Below, piece by piece: positions 42,793-54,575 of a DNA stretch of 64,000 nt (its first letter is position 1; each line of letters starts with the position of its first letter). The DNA lies in contig CM032797.1 of NCBI GenBank assembly GCA_019155185.1, forward strand, positions 7,302,881-7,366,880, in the 5' to 3' direction. The notes under the pieces are model-generated. The model saw nothing but the letters and a program-made list of their open reading frames with translations. It had not been told where the DNA came from and searched no databases. This stretch comes from Beaufortia kweichowensis. Its lineage: Eukaryota; Chordata; Actinopteri; Cypriniformes; Gastromyzontidae. The position numbers and the translations under genes were made by a program.

Positions 42793-42850
42793 CTAAATCG
42801 AGAAGAATGGGAATACCAGCGCGGATCTCTCCGCTGGTACAGTTAAAAAC
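42793..42850 (-). promoter_or_regulatory. Probable non-coding first exon and promoter of tmem71
   Basis: Read on the minus strand, GATTTAG/GTAAGC at 42793 is a strong splice donor preceded by a GC-richer stretch. The acceptor before the ATG exon is not resolved. A 93-bp GA microsatellite follows immediately upstream. Confidence 0.4.
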
Positions 42851-42881
42851 ACTGACAGGCATGAAGAGCCGCGCCTACTGA

Positions 42882-42883
<2 letters not shown>

Positions 42884-42976
<93 letters not shown>
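42884..42976. repeat. (GA)n microsatellite, about 46 units
   Basis: Uninterrupted GA dinucleotides immediately upstream (minus strand) of the likely tmem71 first exon. Minus-strand frames through it give only Ser-Leu repeats and are not genes. Confidence 0.97.
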
Positions 42977-42978
<2 letters not shown>

Positions 42979-43905
42979 CACGGTTCAAAACAAAACTTTC
43001 CTAAAGGATGCAATAAAATTAAACAGATAAATGAAATAAACAAAAAAACGTAGTAACTAGTATAGTTAAACAATAGTAACCACGAGTTAACCAATGTTTT
43101 GCTACAGTAACCATAATTTAATCGTAGTATAATCATGGTAAAACTGGTTATACAAATTTCTATACACCAATAACATTATTTTAAGCATCAAGCATTATTA
43201 TAGGAGTCAAATATGGATTTTTTTAGGTTTATTTAAACCACCGGATGGGTTTGCTCATACTTAACCTAAATTATGTTTGTAGTCTCACATTAAAAAGAAC
43301 TCCCCTTTTGTAAGACACAATGTGGAGCAGAATCTGAAAGACACTGTATATCTGATGGTCTGAGCTGATCAAAACACCTCAGCACTATGGAGGGGGATAG
43401 AAACTCAGCAGTATAAATCTGTAGTATAAACCTGTGGAGCGTTCTTGCCTTTGTTCTGGCTTTAGTCAGTTAAAAAGGTTTGTGATTAGTCCTTGTTAAA
43501 CCTTTACAGGTGCTGCATATTGTCAGTTTAGAAATAGTTGACTGATAATGTGACAATGCAGTAGAGAGTTAAAAATAATCTCAAGCGTTTCTCTGCAATG
43601 TGTAAGGATGACATCATGGAACAGCTACGTGTATGTGTAACATGTAACACAGGGGCTTCTGTGTTGTTCTTGCATGTTTAAGGACTGTTAAGTAACTTCC
43701 TATACTCTCTGTTTCTCAGCATACTGTTACTCAAGCTAATACTTAAAGAACAGAATTGAGGCTTTAGTCCATACTCATTCAGAGAACTAGACTGGGTACT
43801 AGACACGATCTTTTATTGTTGAATACAAACTTTATAATAGTAATATCAAATATAGTCAACTTATACAACATAATTACATAATTTCTGTGTGTGCATGTAT
43901 ATATG
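42977..43905. other. Intergenic DNA between tmem71 and ift57
   Basis: No gene recognised. The right part is ift57 3' UTR, with AATAAA on the minus strand at 43812-43817. Confidence 0.5.
43812..43817 (-). terminator. ift57 polyadenylation signal
   Basis: Minus-strand AATAAA lies about 90 bases after the ift57 stop codon. Confidence 0.6.
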
Positions 43906-46900
43906 TTAGTAATTTTGTGTGGTGGGCTCTAAGAGCTGTGTTGCATGCATGTCTCTGGTCATGTTGTTTTTCTCTTTAAGTTTGGCCTGTAATAGCGTGT
44001 GCTCCACCACTCCCATCCGTACATCCATCTGCTCAATCTCCTGCTTTAACTTAGTCAAACTCTGACGGATCTTCACCACTGGAGCTGCAACACAAAGCCC
44101 AAGCATGATACAACGTATGTAAACTGCAGCCTTTGTTAACAAACTACACTACAAACAGCACTCTTACATTGCCAAAACTACATCATAGACAAATTACACC
44201 CCACAACAGACATACTACAGGACAGCACCCCATAGTAATCCATAATATTGTTGATTTATTTAGGAGATCTTTAGGCATATGTGTGTGTACCTCCATCAGA
44301 CATGCTGCTGCCCTTCTCTTCCATGTCCTGTTTGACTTTCTCCAGCTCCTCACTGATCTGGAGCACAAACATACGCACATAAGTTCTTTCAGTATTGTGC
44401 AGGTGAGTATATGTGCAAAGCCTGTGACATGAACACATTCACGTCACAACACTGATGTTATCACTTGTTAGTTATGTGATTTTCAGACAAACCTCAGCCA
44501 GAATTCTGGTTCTCTCTGTGACACCTCCACTGGCCTGCTGATAAAGTTCTTTTACCTAAACCACAAAAACACACATACCCATTCAAAAACCCTGTTAACC
44601 AATTTGTGACTTTAATTTCTGTGTGTTCAAAAGCTTTTTTGACAGTGTTTTAATGGTTGTGTTCTGATGTTCACCTTGTTGAGCTGTGTTTGTGCTTGGC
44701 GATATTCTGAAATCAGATGTTCAAGCTGAGTGTTCAGGTATTTCTCACGACTGCTTACTTTCTCCAGAGTTTTAGTGATGTCTTCCTTTAGTTTAAACAA
44801 ACAACCCTGCGCACACACAAACTCAAACTTTACCGTATATATTACAGTATTATTAAATATAAAACATCTGTGATGGAGGAATGTGTGGATGACCTTGGCC
44901 TCCTGCAAGGATGTGTTAATGCCATCTTGATGTTGATGCATTTGATCCAGATGAACCCTCCAATCCTAAAATACAAATAACACAGACAAGACACATTAAT
45001 CAAGCTGTATAACATTTACTCACCGTCTCAAAAGTGTATTAAGATAAAACACTACACACTGTCTGACAGTATTCCAGCAAACAAAATATTTTGTATATAT
45101 AATATTTGTATATCATCATACCTTACAAAAACATCTGCACTTAAAGTCAGAAAATCAGGAAAGTTAGTATTCAGTTCTGGTATTTATTGCTATAATTTAT
45201 GTTAAATGACCGACACTTCCTCACCATGTGATTTCATGTTGATAAATTACAAAGGTTAAGTGCAAACCTTGTTGTCTGTACGAATGGTGACTTTAAGCTG
45301 TGGAAGAACTCTCTCCACCTCCAGATTCCACTCGGCAACATCAACATCTGACTCCAGAACCACTGCAGGCCTCGAACCACTGAGTTCCTGAACACACACG
45401 TTTGCTTTGGTATCTTCTTAGGGATTTGCCATAGATTTCTACTGTTTAATAAGTACCCTAAGGGTATTTTCCATCCTCACCATCCTCACAAAAACCTTCC
45501 TGCATTTTTACATTAGCAAAAAAGCATTATTTGGTATGTTTAATAATCAATTTTCCTCAGGAACATTGGGTCCCTATAATAAATATATATTCATATTTGA
45601 CAACACATATAGGAAAATACCTAATATTTATCTTATATAAGCTTTTATTTATCTGATAAAATCAGAAAAACATTTTTAAATGAGTTCATTAATATACACC
45701 AATGTGCACTACTTTGTAGTGAATTTATAGTAAACACAAACAAAGAACAACTCACCACCTGTAAAATAAGCAGATAAAAATATTTCTTGTTTATATCAAA
45801 ACTATATTATATGATTATGCTCCAAGATGTATTTCCTCATACAACCAACTTACACTCTGATTGGTTCTGGTCTTCAGTGCATCTAAATCAAGTCCATCCT
45901 CTTCCTCATAATCATCATCCTCCTGCTAAAAAAAATTGTGTGTGTGACTCACTATCATTGACTTTGCACGTGTGCTGTCATATTTTCTTTACTTTACTCA
46001 GTGTGAATATGTGTGTGTGACTCACTGTCATGACTTCCTCCACTTTACTGAGTGTAAGTTCTGCATCATCTTCTTGCACACACTCATCTTCCACTTCTAC
46101 AGATGGGTATACGGGCCTGACAGAAAGCTATGTTAGTGTGTATTATAACTGGTAACAGAAAGTATGTAAACCATATAGACTTTTCTGTGATTTTTTAGTG
46201 AAAGTGACTCCTTTTGGACATTACATCAGTCTCTTAATTGCTTGTGTGTATGTGTGTGTGTATGTGTGTGAGTGTGCGTTTGTGTACTTGTTCCAGGAGA
46301 ATCCTTTGCTCTTCAATGCTTTTTCTACCAGCTGATCTAGAACGTAACAGACATGCTCTCCAGATCCAGACTTTAGTTTAGATGGTGGAAAATCAACCTG
46401 GCCACCCTACAGACAAACTCATATACAGTGACAAACTTGAAGCCCAAATACATCAACACACACTTGTAAAGATGTCATCACCGTGACAATGTCTCACCAG
46501 TGCACGCAGCTCAGAGAGGATGTTGGAGACGGTGGCGTTGGGATCATCATACTCCTGTGGTGTGTCAAAGGGCCGTCCGCACAGAGAAATCAACCAGGCA
46601 GAAATGACACTGAACATAAAAAACTGCTCTCCAGGATTTGACAACACATGAGGGCTAGAGACAAAATAATGCCTAAAGAAAGAAAAAAAATAGATGAGAA
46701 ACACTTTTGCAGTACACAGATGTTTAATTTACTGTAAACTGTTTCTTTTAATTTCACAAGTACATACTACACAGATTTATTTTATTCATTTATTTAAATT
46801 ATTTATTTATCTATTTCATATACTCGGTTATAATATCGTACGAATAGGAAACAAATACTTACAATACTAATGGTAATATCACAGACATTTAACAACAGAG

Positions 46901-47129
46901 TTACCTGCAGTATGACATTGTGTAAGTGCAGTGTAATGTGATTTAATCATCCGCATATAAAGCACGATTTGTTGTGGCTGTCTTGCGTTTACCTCGACAG
47001 AGGTTTGATGTTGTGTTTGTCCAGAACATGCTGTTCATAATTCAGGACCTTCAGTTTATCCAGAAGATCTTCCATCATTACAAACATCTGATAAACCGAA
47101 CCGGGACCGCGTTCTTCCTCCTCTGCCAT
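43906..47129 (-). CDS. ift57: Intraflagellar transport protein 57 (Hippi), complete
   Basis: Eleven exons join in frame on the minus strand: 47129-46993, 46672-46498, 46406-46288, 46116-46026, 45925-45854, 45387-45268, 44965-44894, 44806-44675, 44555-44493, 44357-44291, 44084-43906, giving 408 residues (407 if the alternative acceptor at 45922 is used; human 429). IFT57 is a peripheral IFT-B subunit for anterograde transport in cilia. The N-terminal calponin-homology-like domain starts MAEEERGPGSVYQMFVMMED and continues HYFVSSPHVLSNPGEQFFMF and YDDPNATVSNILSELRAL. A central acidic stretch (EEDDDYEEEDGLDLDALK) precedes the C-terminal coiled coils (TKTLEKVSSREKYLNTQLEH; LTKLKQEIEQMDVRMGVVEH). 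The upstream DNA has a CRE and an imperfect X-box, fitting ciliary regulation. Confidence 0.97.
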
Positions 47130-47262
47130 CCCTACACACGTTTCTCCTTCTCTCTCTCTTTGTGTTTTTATTAACCGTTTTCTTCACACAGAATCGTTGT
47201 TTTTATCACTCGTTTTCTATAAACGAGTTAAGATCTAGCTGCAGCGCTTTGGTGATGTTGTA

Positions 47263-47293
47263 GTTACTGTCGCCACGAATGACGTCACGTCAC
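47263..47293 (-). promoter_or_regulatory. ift57 promoter elements: imperfect X-box and CRE
   Basis: About 135-165 bases upstream of the ift57 ATG. The minus strand reads GTGGCGACAGTAAC (47276-47263), an imperfect RFX X-box of the right length. TGACGTCACGTCAC (47280-47293) is a full CRE palindrome followed by a half-site. RFX control of IFT genes is well established; use of these sites is inferred. Confidence 0.45.
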
Positions 47294-47513
47294 TTAGGCG
47301 CCATGATGGAAGGCAAAATAAGTGCACTTTTGTCAGTATTAAAAAATAATAAAATAATCAATAAAATTATACCACAAACAATTACCTTTTTTTATAAAAA
47401 CGTTGTAGTTTAATGTTTTAGCTTAAGGTTCAGCGCTGTGGGTCTTATTAGAATCTCAATGTGCTGCCATCTGGTGGCCTGCAGAAACAACTGCGTTAGT
47501 CATTTCGTCATAT

Positions 47514-47545
47514 AGCTCCGAGTCATAGAAAAAGAGTTGCGACAC
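47514..47545. repeat. Inverted repeat, left copy
   Basis: AGCTCCGAGTCATAGAAAAA with the following GAGTTGCGACAC is the reverse complement, with a few changes, of 50973-51006. The pair brackets the duplicated, possibly non-coding-RNA region. Confidence 0.75.
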
Positions 47546-47681
47546 ACTTTGATCTCGCTGTCAATCTATTTGAAATCGGTTTAAACGAGAAATGACATTT
47601 TGGTAAATATTAATACGAAATGTGAATTGCTTACTGTATTTATAGCAACTTTCTTTTACCGGAGAGAGGGAGATAAATCAG

Positions 47682-48086
47682 AGTAAATCAGTTAATATTT
47701 AACATTTTATGGTTACCCTAAATTACCTATAGTATTTGAAGTAAAGTGTGGCTATGTCAATCGGTCAAGAACAATTCCTACACTTACTAAAATAAAACCA
47801 GTTTATTAATAAACCGTTACATAAGCATACATTTAAAGACTATGAATAAATGCAAACAAATGCTGGTCATAGTGTGAAAATAAACAAGGCAACCAACTGC
47901 TTTTAATAAAACATTTTATTATATAGTATAAACGGGTAGAGTTTTTTGGCATTCAACTAAACTTTTGAACATTTTATTATATAACAGTGGGAAAGATGAG
48001 CCTCCATGGTTCATTGCATTCATCCACATCTTCTGATTGAACACCTGACCATGAAACATATTACAATCACATTTTGGGGAAAATAA
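47682..48086. repeat. 0.4-kb direct duplication, copy A
   Basis: Near-identical to 50034-50468, with the best match from about 47858 (TGCAAACAAATGCTGGTCAT) to 48086. Shared phrases include AACAGTGGGAAAGATGAGCC and CCACATCTTCTGATTGAACA. Same orientation, offset 2.38 kb at the right ends. Confidence 0.9.
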
Positions 48087-48739
48087 TTAAACGCCTAGCT
48101 AAGAGAGGGTTAGAAAGGCTACAAAATCGGAACACCACATCACAAAAAGTCAAGCCAACAAGCCAAGTTACCCAAGTGAAAGCTTTTAGATGCAAGTTTA
48201 AAACAGGGAAGTTGCAAAACTATAAGAAATGCTGAAAGCAGTGAGAAACAAGGTGTAGAAAGACTTGCAGACAGTGAATGCAGCGTCCATCTAGCCAATA
48301 CTGGCAAAAGGTCTTTACCAATACACAGCAGAGGAGCAGAACATCAAGCTGGACAAACCACTGTTGCTCTGATGGGCTGTGGAAACCTCATTTGGGTTGG
48401 ATTTGTGGACCATGAAGCGTTTCACTGTTTCAAACCATAGTGGTACACCATAAAGTCAAAATCACGCAGTTAAAAAGCATTTTTCATAAAGTATTTTGTC
48501 TCTAGTGTGATTCAGTCAGCAGGAAGACATGATACTCACAGACAACAGTCATCTGAGCTGTAGAGACACATGAACATAAAAAGATCAAACATCAAGATGG
48601 TCTCCAGTAACCTAAAGAACTCAGACTCAAAACAGAATTCAAAAACAGCAGTTCATCATAGAAATTTAACAAGTTGTTAGATGCTCTTAAGTTTAAATAT
48701 AGTTTTAAAATTAAGTTTAGTTTAAAGTGTGTAATGCCA

Positions 48740-49465
48740 ATACATGAGGCCTGAATGCACATACTACCATGACACACATAGACCTGTTGGCAGTATATAT
48801 ATATATATATTGTATTGTGCAGTTTACATTCAAATTTCACCCAAACACAAACGAGGAAAGTCTAAGAAAAAACGTGTAGAATAAAGTTGAGATTTAAACA
48901 TTTTTTGTACTTGCCCATATTAGAAGTCAGCCAAGATTCAGATCTGAAACTCCAATTACTGGAACAGCAGATACTGAATGTATGACCTGAAAAAGAAACA
49001 GCAACAGCACATCAATACAGATCTTTAGATGATTACTGTCAGAAACTGAAAATGAACATGCTTTAATACTTTGAGAATGCAGACAGTCAGGAGAGATTAA
49101 ATTAGCCATTCAATCTTAAGAAACAAATCACAACCTACTCACCAGGCCTGTTGAAATTACATTAGAGTAGAAGAAAACTCCAAATCACTGGAACAGCAGA
49201 TATTGAATGTATGACCTGAAAAACAAACAGAAAAAGAACCTTAATACAGATCTTCGGATGATTAGTGTCAGAAACAGAAAATTAACATGCTTCAACACTT
49301 TGAGACTGCAGACAGTCAGGAGAGATTAAATTAACCAGTCAGTCATCAGGCCTGTGGAAAATAAACCAGACCAGACCAGACCAGAGTAGAATTCACCAGG
49401 CCTGTAAATTTAAAGTATTTGACACTACTCATTTGAAGATCGGTATTGAGGCCTGTGGAAAGAAA
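48740..49465 (-). other. Tandem units with splice-like borders; candidate spliced non-coding transcript
   Basis: Two related units, about 48936-49150 and 49181-49352, share TCTCTCCTGACTGTCTGCA, a pyrimidine-rich tract and CAG/GTCATACATTCA then TATCTGCTGTTCCAG (minus strand). The palindrome AGGCCT recurs at about 48747, 49144, 49346, 49397 and 49450, each time after a minus-strand acceptor-like CAG, and once followed by a GTGAGT donor. No conserved long protein frame is present: the 60-codon frame at 48927-49109 runs across the splice-like border. Box C/D-like words occur but no snoRNA could be defined. Confidence 0.4.
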
Positions 49466-50033
49466 CTGGAGATGTGTTGCTCACTGTCTGTCCATTGCAG
49501 CACGTCATTTCATCAAAGCCATGCTTATGTGAACTAGTGTTAGAGTCGTCTATATTATACTACTTGTCTTTGTGATCGTGCATACTGAAACACATAATCA
49601 TTTATCAAGACCATGTGTTCTGACCTGTATGTGGCATTTTAAACAGACCCAGAGCAACATGGCTGTGTCATGTGTATACACGCGTTTCTTTGAATCAGAT
49701 CGCGTCTCTATCACATCGACTCGCATAACTTCTCGGTTTTTACACATGTTCGCCTGTGTTGCAGAGTAAAACTACGAAAGAAGCTCTTGTGATGTTTCGT
49801 GCGTTGCATTAAAACCTCCTTTATTAACGCCTCTGTGTTAAAGCTGTTAAAAGATATGCGAGTCAATGTAATGTTCATGTCGATCTGGGTCTGTTTAAAT
49901 TCCGCATAAAAGACTCTCTCGAGACGTCCGAAGAGGATTTGAATGTCTCATTTCCGACTTCTATGCAAAGTACTCGTAACGTTTGCTGTTTCGCCGCAAG
50001 ATGGCGCAATAAGATACTCAAAATAAAGAGATA

Positions 50034-50468
50034 CAGTAAATCAGTTAATATATATAACAATTTATGGTAATTGGTAACCCTAAATTTACCGTGGTTACAC
50101 ATAGTATTTGAAGTAAAATGTGGCTATAAAATGTCAATCTGTCAAGAACATAATTACTATTCTCTTACTATAATAAAACCACAGTTTATTAATAAACATT
50201 TACATAAGCATACATTCAGATAATATGAATAAATGCAAACAAATGCTGGTCATAGTGTGAAAATAAACAAGGCAACCAACTGCTTTTAATAAAACATTTT
50301 ATTATATAGTATAAACAGGTAGAGTTTTTGGCATTCAACTAAACTTTTGAACATTTTATTATATAACAGTGGGAAAGATGAGCCTCCATGGTTCATTGCA
50401 TTCATCCACATCTTCTGATTGAACACCTGACCATAAAACATATTACAATCACATTTTGGGGAAAATAA
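50034..50468. repeat. 0.4-kb direct duplication, copy B
   Basis: Second copy of 47682-48086, with small insertions in its first half and near-identity in its last 200 bases (TTTGAACATTTTATTATATA, TCATCCACATCTTCTGATTG). Confidence 0.9.
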
Positions 50469-51865
50469 CACAATATGTTATATTACTTAAATCTCACACT
50501 AAATTCACATATTAACATTATATAAACATGAGTTGCGTGAATATACCACTCATCTCACATGTGAAACCACTAAACACAATGAAACAGTGGCGATGTTAAG
50601 CAGTGTGGCTTCTTTATAGGCATTCACTATTACACTCGCTTACTGTCACCCGCCAGGTCTTTGTGATTTATTTATAGGCACACGTATACTTCATAAATAG
50701 CTACCAGTAATACAGTAAAACATTAATTAGATAAATCTATACCACACACTCATTAGCTAACTGTCGCTAAAATTTGTTGAATTGAACTAGTTATTATTAA
50801 CGATAAACATTTCCTTGAGCTGACACGTTTGACTATATTCATGAAATGTTAGCTAACGCAGTAATTATTTTTTAAGTAAATGGGCTTTTGTCCAGTGTTT
50901 GGAATTGGAACTACTGGTCGCTCCATGACACGATTTACTTCCGCATTCCATTCTTCCAACGGGCCTATGCGAGTGTCGCAACTCTATTTCTCTATGACTC
51001 TGAGCTACACAACAAAACTGTTAATTAACATAATTCAGAACTTAATTCAGACGTTTTCTATGTTACCATTCATGAACATTAGTTAAACAGCACAGACTTT
51101 CGTTATGTATGTAGATCTTAGTTATTCTTTAGATAAAAAGTATGCCGCTTGAATGTAGTATGTAATGCGTGTAGGCTATGTACATGGTTAGGGTCAAATG
51201 TCTCTAACATACTGAAATATCATATCAGCCAACTTTAAAGACATTTTATTTATTCATTAAATTTTAATATCGTGCACGATAGGGATAAGGAATAGAAAAT
51301 ATTATTAGCATTATATAAAATAACTGGAAGTCTGTGAAATGAATCAATGACTGACCAAACATTCCCACAATGATGGTAAAAGTCTTAACTACCTACATTG
51401 TTGAGACCAGCCAGCGGTCCCTACAATTTAAATTAAGCATGAAACATACTAAATAACACTTATTTTAAAATGTAAATCTGCAGAAAGTTAGGGGTAAAGG
51501 ATTGGTTATGAGATACAGTATGTACAGTATTTCAAGTCATTATGGCTATGGAAAGTCCCCACAATGTGTGGAAACACAGTATGTGTCTGTGTGTGAGAGA
51601 GAGTTATGCAGGTATGCTCAGCTGTTCACATTAATTCTAAGAGATCTTTTTTGGGTGATGGGTCAATATCTCTTTCACTTTCTCATTTTATAATGATGTG
51701 TGCATTTGTATCTCATGATGTGTGTGTACAGGTTTGGCTTTTTTTTATTAACACACAATGCAGAGAAACAGAATACATTAGTCAGGAAATGTTTTATACT
51801 GTAATACATTTTAATTCCACAGTATAAATAATACAAACACATTTTGTGTTGCAAAATCTATTTAA
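50469..51865. other. Intergenic DNA downstream of cavin4
   Basis: AT-rich with no recognised gene. A GC-richer segment around 50880-51000 (ETS-like CGGAAG on the minus strand at about 50940) could be a promoter facing the duplicated region. Confidence 0.4.
50973..51006. repeat. Inverted repeat, right copy
   Basis: GTGTCGCAACTCTATTTCTC followed by TATGACTCTGAGCT mirrors 47514-47545. The two copies face each other 3.4 kb apart. Confidence 0.75.
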
Positions 51866-51871
51866 TTTATT
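51866..51871 (-). terminator. cavin4 polyadenylation signal
   Basis: Minus-strand AATAAA lies about 110 bases after the cavin4 stop codon. Confidence 0.55.
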
Positions 51872-51980
51872 GACTGAAAACATATGAAAACTGTTTCTTC
51901 CTTTTACTCTTCACAAACTATATTTTTTTCTCTGTTGTTCACTTCATTCTTTTACTTCCTTGCCATTTTTGTGTTGAATT

Positions 51981-53717
51981 TCAGTCCTCTTGGATGCGAG
52001 TTGCTCCTTCCTCTGATATCGGACCCTCCCTCTTACTCTCAGTAACCACCTCTGTGTAGGTGACATCTGGGCTTGACTTCCTGCCTTTGGGCGGAGTCAC
52101 AGCAGGCTCCGCCTCTGCACCCTCCTGGCCTTCAGCGACGGTGCGTTCCTTCTTCAGTTTGATGCGGAACGATTCTTTACTGGGGGCTTTCTTAGCGATG
52201 TTTTCCTTCAGCCGTTCACTGCCCTGACGTATCTTCTCTCGCTGCTCAGAGGGAACTATCTTCTCACCAAAGGTGTTGATTTTGGTTCCGAGTGTTTGGC
52301 CTGTTTTACTCAGGCTCTCTTTGGTTTTGCTAAGGTTCTCACGGGTCTTCTCACGTGTCTTGCTCATGTTCTCTTTGGAGAACGCTGCTTTGATGTTCTC
52401 GAGACCCTTTAACCCTGACTGTTTGAGACGTGCGCCCCTGGATGACTCCGTTTCTTCTACCACCATGTACTCTTCATCAGATGATAGGTCAGCGGGGATG
52501 TCATATTCGTCTGGCTCCACCTCTAGTTCAGCTAGCCCTGCCCCTTTGGGTGTCTTGGTGACAGCAACAGAGGGAACTTCGGTTTCACCCTGCAGTGGCA
52601 GACAGAAGAGAGAGATTCACTAGGACAGCATAAAGACTACAATGACAAAAGTAACCACTGAGCTGATATCAAACATCAATTTCCATATTAGCCAATGTCT
52701 ATATAGACCTATAACATTTGAACATAAAGCAGTAAACTGTAACTATTCTTGTCCCATTACAAAGCATCACATGTTGCTATCAGTCAGGTCTAAAAATTTG
52801 TCCAGTTAGTCTTGTTAGACATTACTCATATAGTTTAACCTATTACCCTGGGAAAGTCCACCCTGTCTAACCCATCCCATCCTCTCTTCTCTATTTCCCA
52901 AGTCTCAGCCACATACAGCACGCCCACAGTTTACTTAAAAAATGTCTGTTGAAAATGCAAGAACTGGTTTAAATCTAATTGAAATCTGTCCCAATCTGAT
53001 TGGCTGTCTTTATCCAACTTGGAGACATTGGAAAGAACAGGTTTTATCAGTTTAAATGTATATTGCACTTTGTTTTATAATTGAAAAATAATTTGTAATT
53101 TATTTAATACTTGGTCACAGACAGAAATTTTGATCACCTACAAACATTATTAATGAGTTTTATAAGATTTTTTAGCAGCAGTCTATTTTTGTGGTATTGT
53201 CATTTTTATATATATTTACCCTCTCCTAACCTAATAACTTCTTTTTTTAATATCTTTTTTAATATCTTTTTATTACATTTTTTTTTAGTTATGATTTTTT
53301 TTATATTTATACTTGAGTCCTTTCCATCAATATATAGTTTGTCATTTTTAAATTAGAATTTAACTATGAAATATTAATGGAATAGAGAAATGAAATTGAA
53401 AAATGGAAATGAAATTGAAATAGTGAATAATGTTTCAAAAATAATCTGTTTGGTCATTTCACATCTGTTTCAGTCAATTGTGGGTGGTTCTTAGATGTAA
53501 TATTGCTTCTCGCTCTAAGAAATGACCCCTTCCCTGACTTTGAAGACACTTATTGTCCCTGGAGGACATTCTTGTAGTTTGAATGAATGTCTATGTATGT
53601 GTGTGTGTATAAAGTCCCTGTTCAGGGAGTAACTTGAAAGTCACTTTTCAGCTGTGTGAGGGTCTCTATATTAGGAAAGCTCAGAATACCAACACACAAA
53701 CACGCACACACACGCAG

Positions 53718-53753
<36 letters not shown>

Positions 53754-54575
53754 CCTAATTTGGTGTAATTTATTATGGCACTGGTATGTCTCATATTTGC
53801 CAGTGTTTGTTTTACTTTATTTCTATATGTTTAAATGCTAAAATGTTATGTAAGGAATCTTGAATTGTGGCTGTATTTGTAAAACAAATTAATGAAATAC
53901 ATATTATTGGTAATCTACAAATTTAAATATTGGAGCGGACACCCACCATCAAAATCTATGTTACTTACAACCCGTCTTTATTTCTGTCTTTGTGGAAGTC
54001 AACACATTTAAAATATCTTTATATGACACCTCACAGAAATAGGTAGCCAATCAGGTCAAGAAAAAATATTCTTAAGTGCGCCCCCTATAGTTAGACCAAC
54101 AGGTGTTAGTTTGAAATTACAGAGCCATAATCACCAATCACGCACATGCAGTGAATTGGTTGTTAGGAAACTGTATATGTGTCATTGTGTATACCTGGTA
54201 GATAACAACTCTGAACTTGTTACGTGTGAGAAGCTCATCCTGTGTAGTTTCCACCTTCTTTACACGCACGTTCTGTTTCTCCACACGTGAACGCACTTCT
54301 TTAACGTGTGTGCTCACACGCCTGGCTTTCTGGAGCAGTTTGTCAACGGTGGTCGCCGTGGCACCATGGTCGCGGGTCAGTTTGAGCAGCTCTGACTGGA
54401 CGGCGCTGACCGAATTTTCAAGCTGCTGCTGTCGTTCCTCCATGCGCTGCTGGCTGGCCTGGACGCCATCGATGATCGTAGACACACGTTCCAGCAAAGA
54501 GAGAATGGACAGGGCCGAGACAGGCTGTCCGGACTCATCCTCGACCCCAAGCATGACTTCACCTTTCTTATCCAT
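51981..54575 (-). CDS. cavin4: Caveolae-associated protein 4 (MURC), complete
   Basis: Two exons join in phase 0 on the minus strand: 54575-54195 and 52589-51981, giving 329 residues. Cavins coat caveolae; cavin-4 is the muscle-enriched member. Exon 1 holds the helical HR1 trimerisation region (LSILSLLERVSTIIDGVQAS; KNKFRVVIYQ-like RNKFRVVIYQ at its end), with a two-exon structure typical of cavins. Exon 2 has the acidic stretch ADLSSDEEYMVVEE, then HR2 with SGLKGLENIKAAFSKENMSK and 11-residue-type repeats (SKTREKTRENLSKTKESL). Assignment to cavin-4 rests on APSKESFRIK, ERTVAEGQE, RVEKQNVRVKKVE and DLSSDEEY, which are closer to MURC than to cavin-1, -2 or -3. Fish have two cavin4 paralogs (a and b); which one this is cannot be decided here. 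Confidence 0.88.
53719..53752. repeat. (CA)n microsatellite
   Basis: About 17 CA units in the single cavin4 intron, inside a longer CA-rich stretch from 53693. Confidence 0.95.

Noticed and set aside
42793..43136. Minus-strand frames rich in Ser-Leu repeats
   Set aside because: They are translations of the GA microsatellite.
48610..48670. Box C/D snoRNA candidate on the minus strand (ATGATGA to GTCTGA)
   Set aside because: The spacing between boxes is only about 28 bases and no terminal stem was seen, too short for a normal C/D snoRNA.
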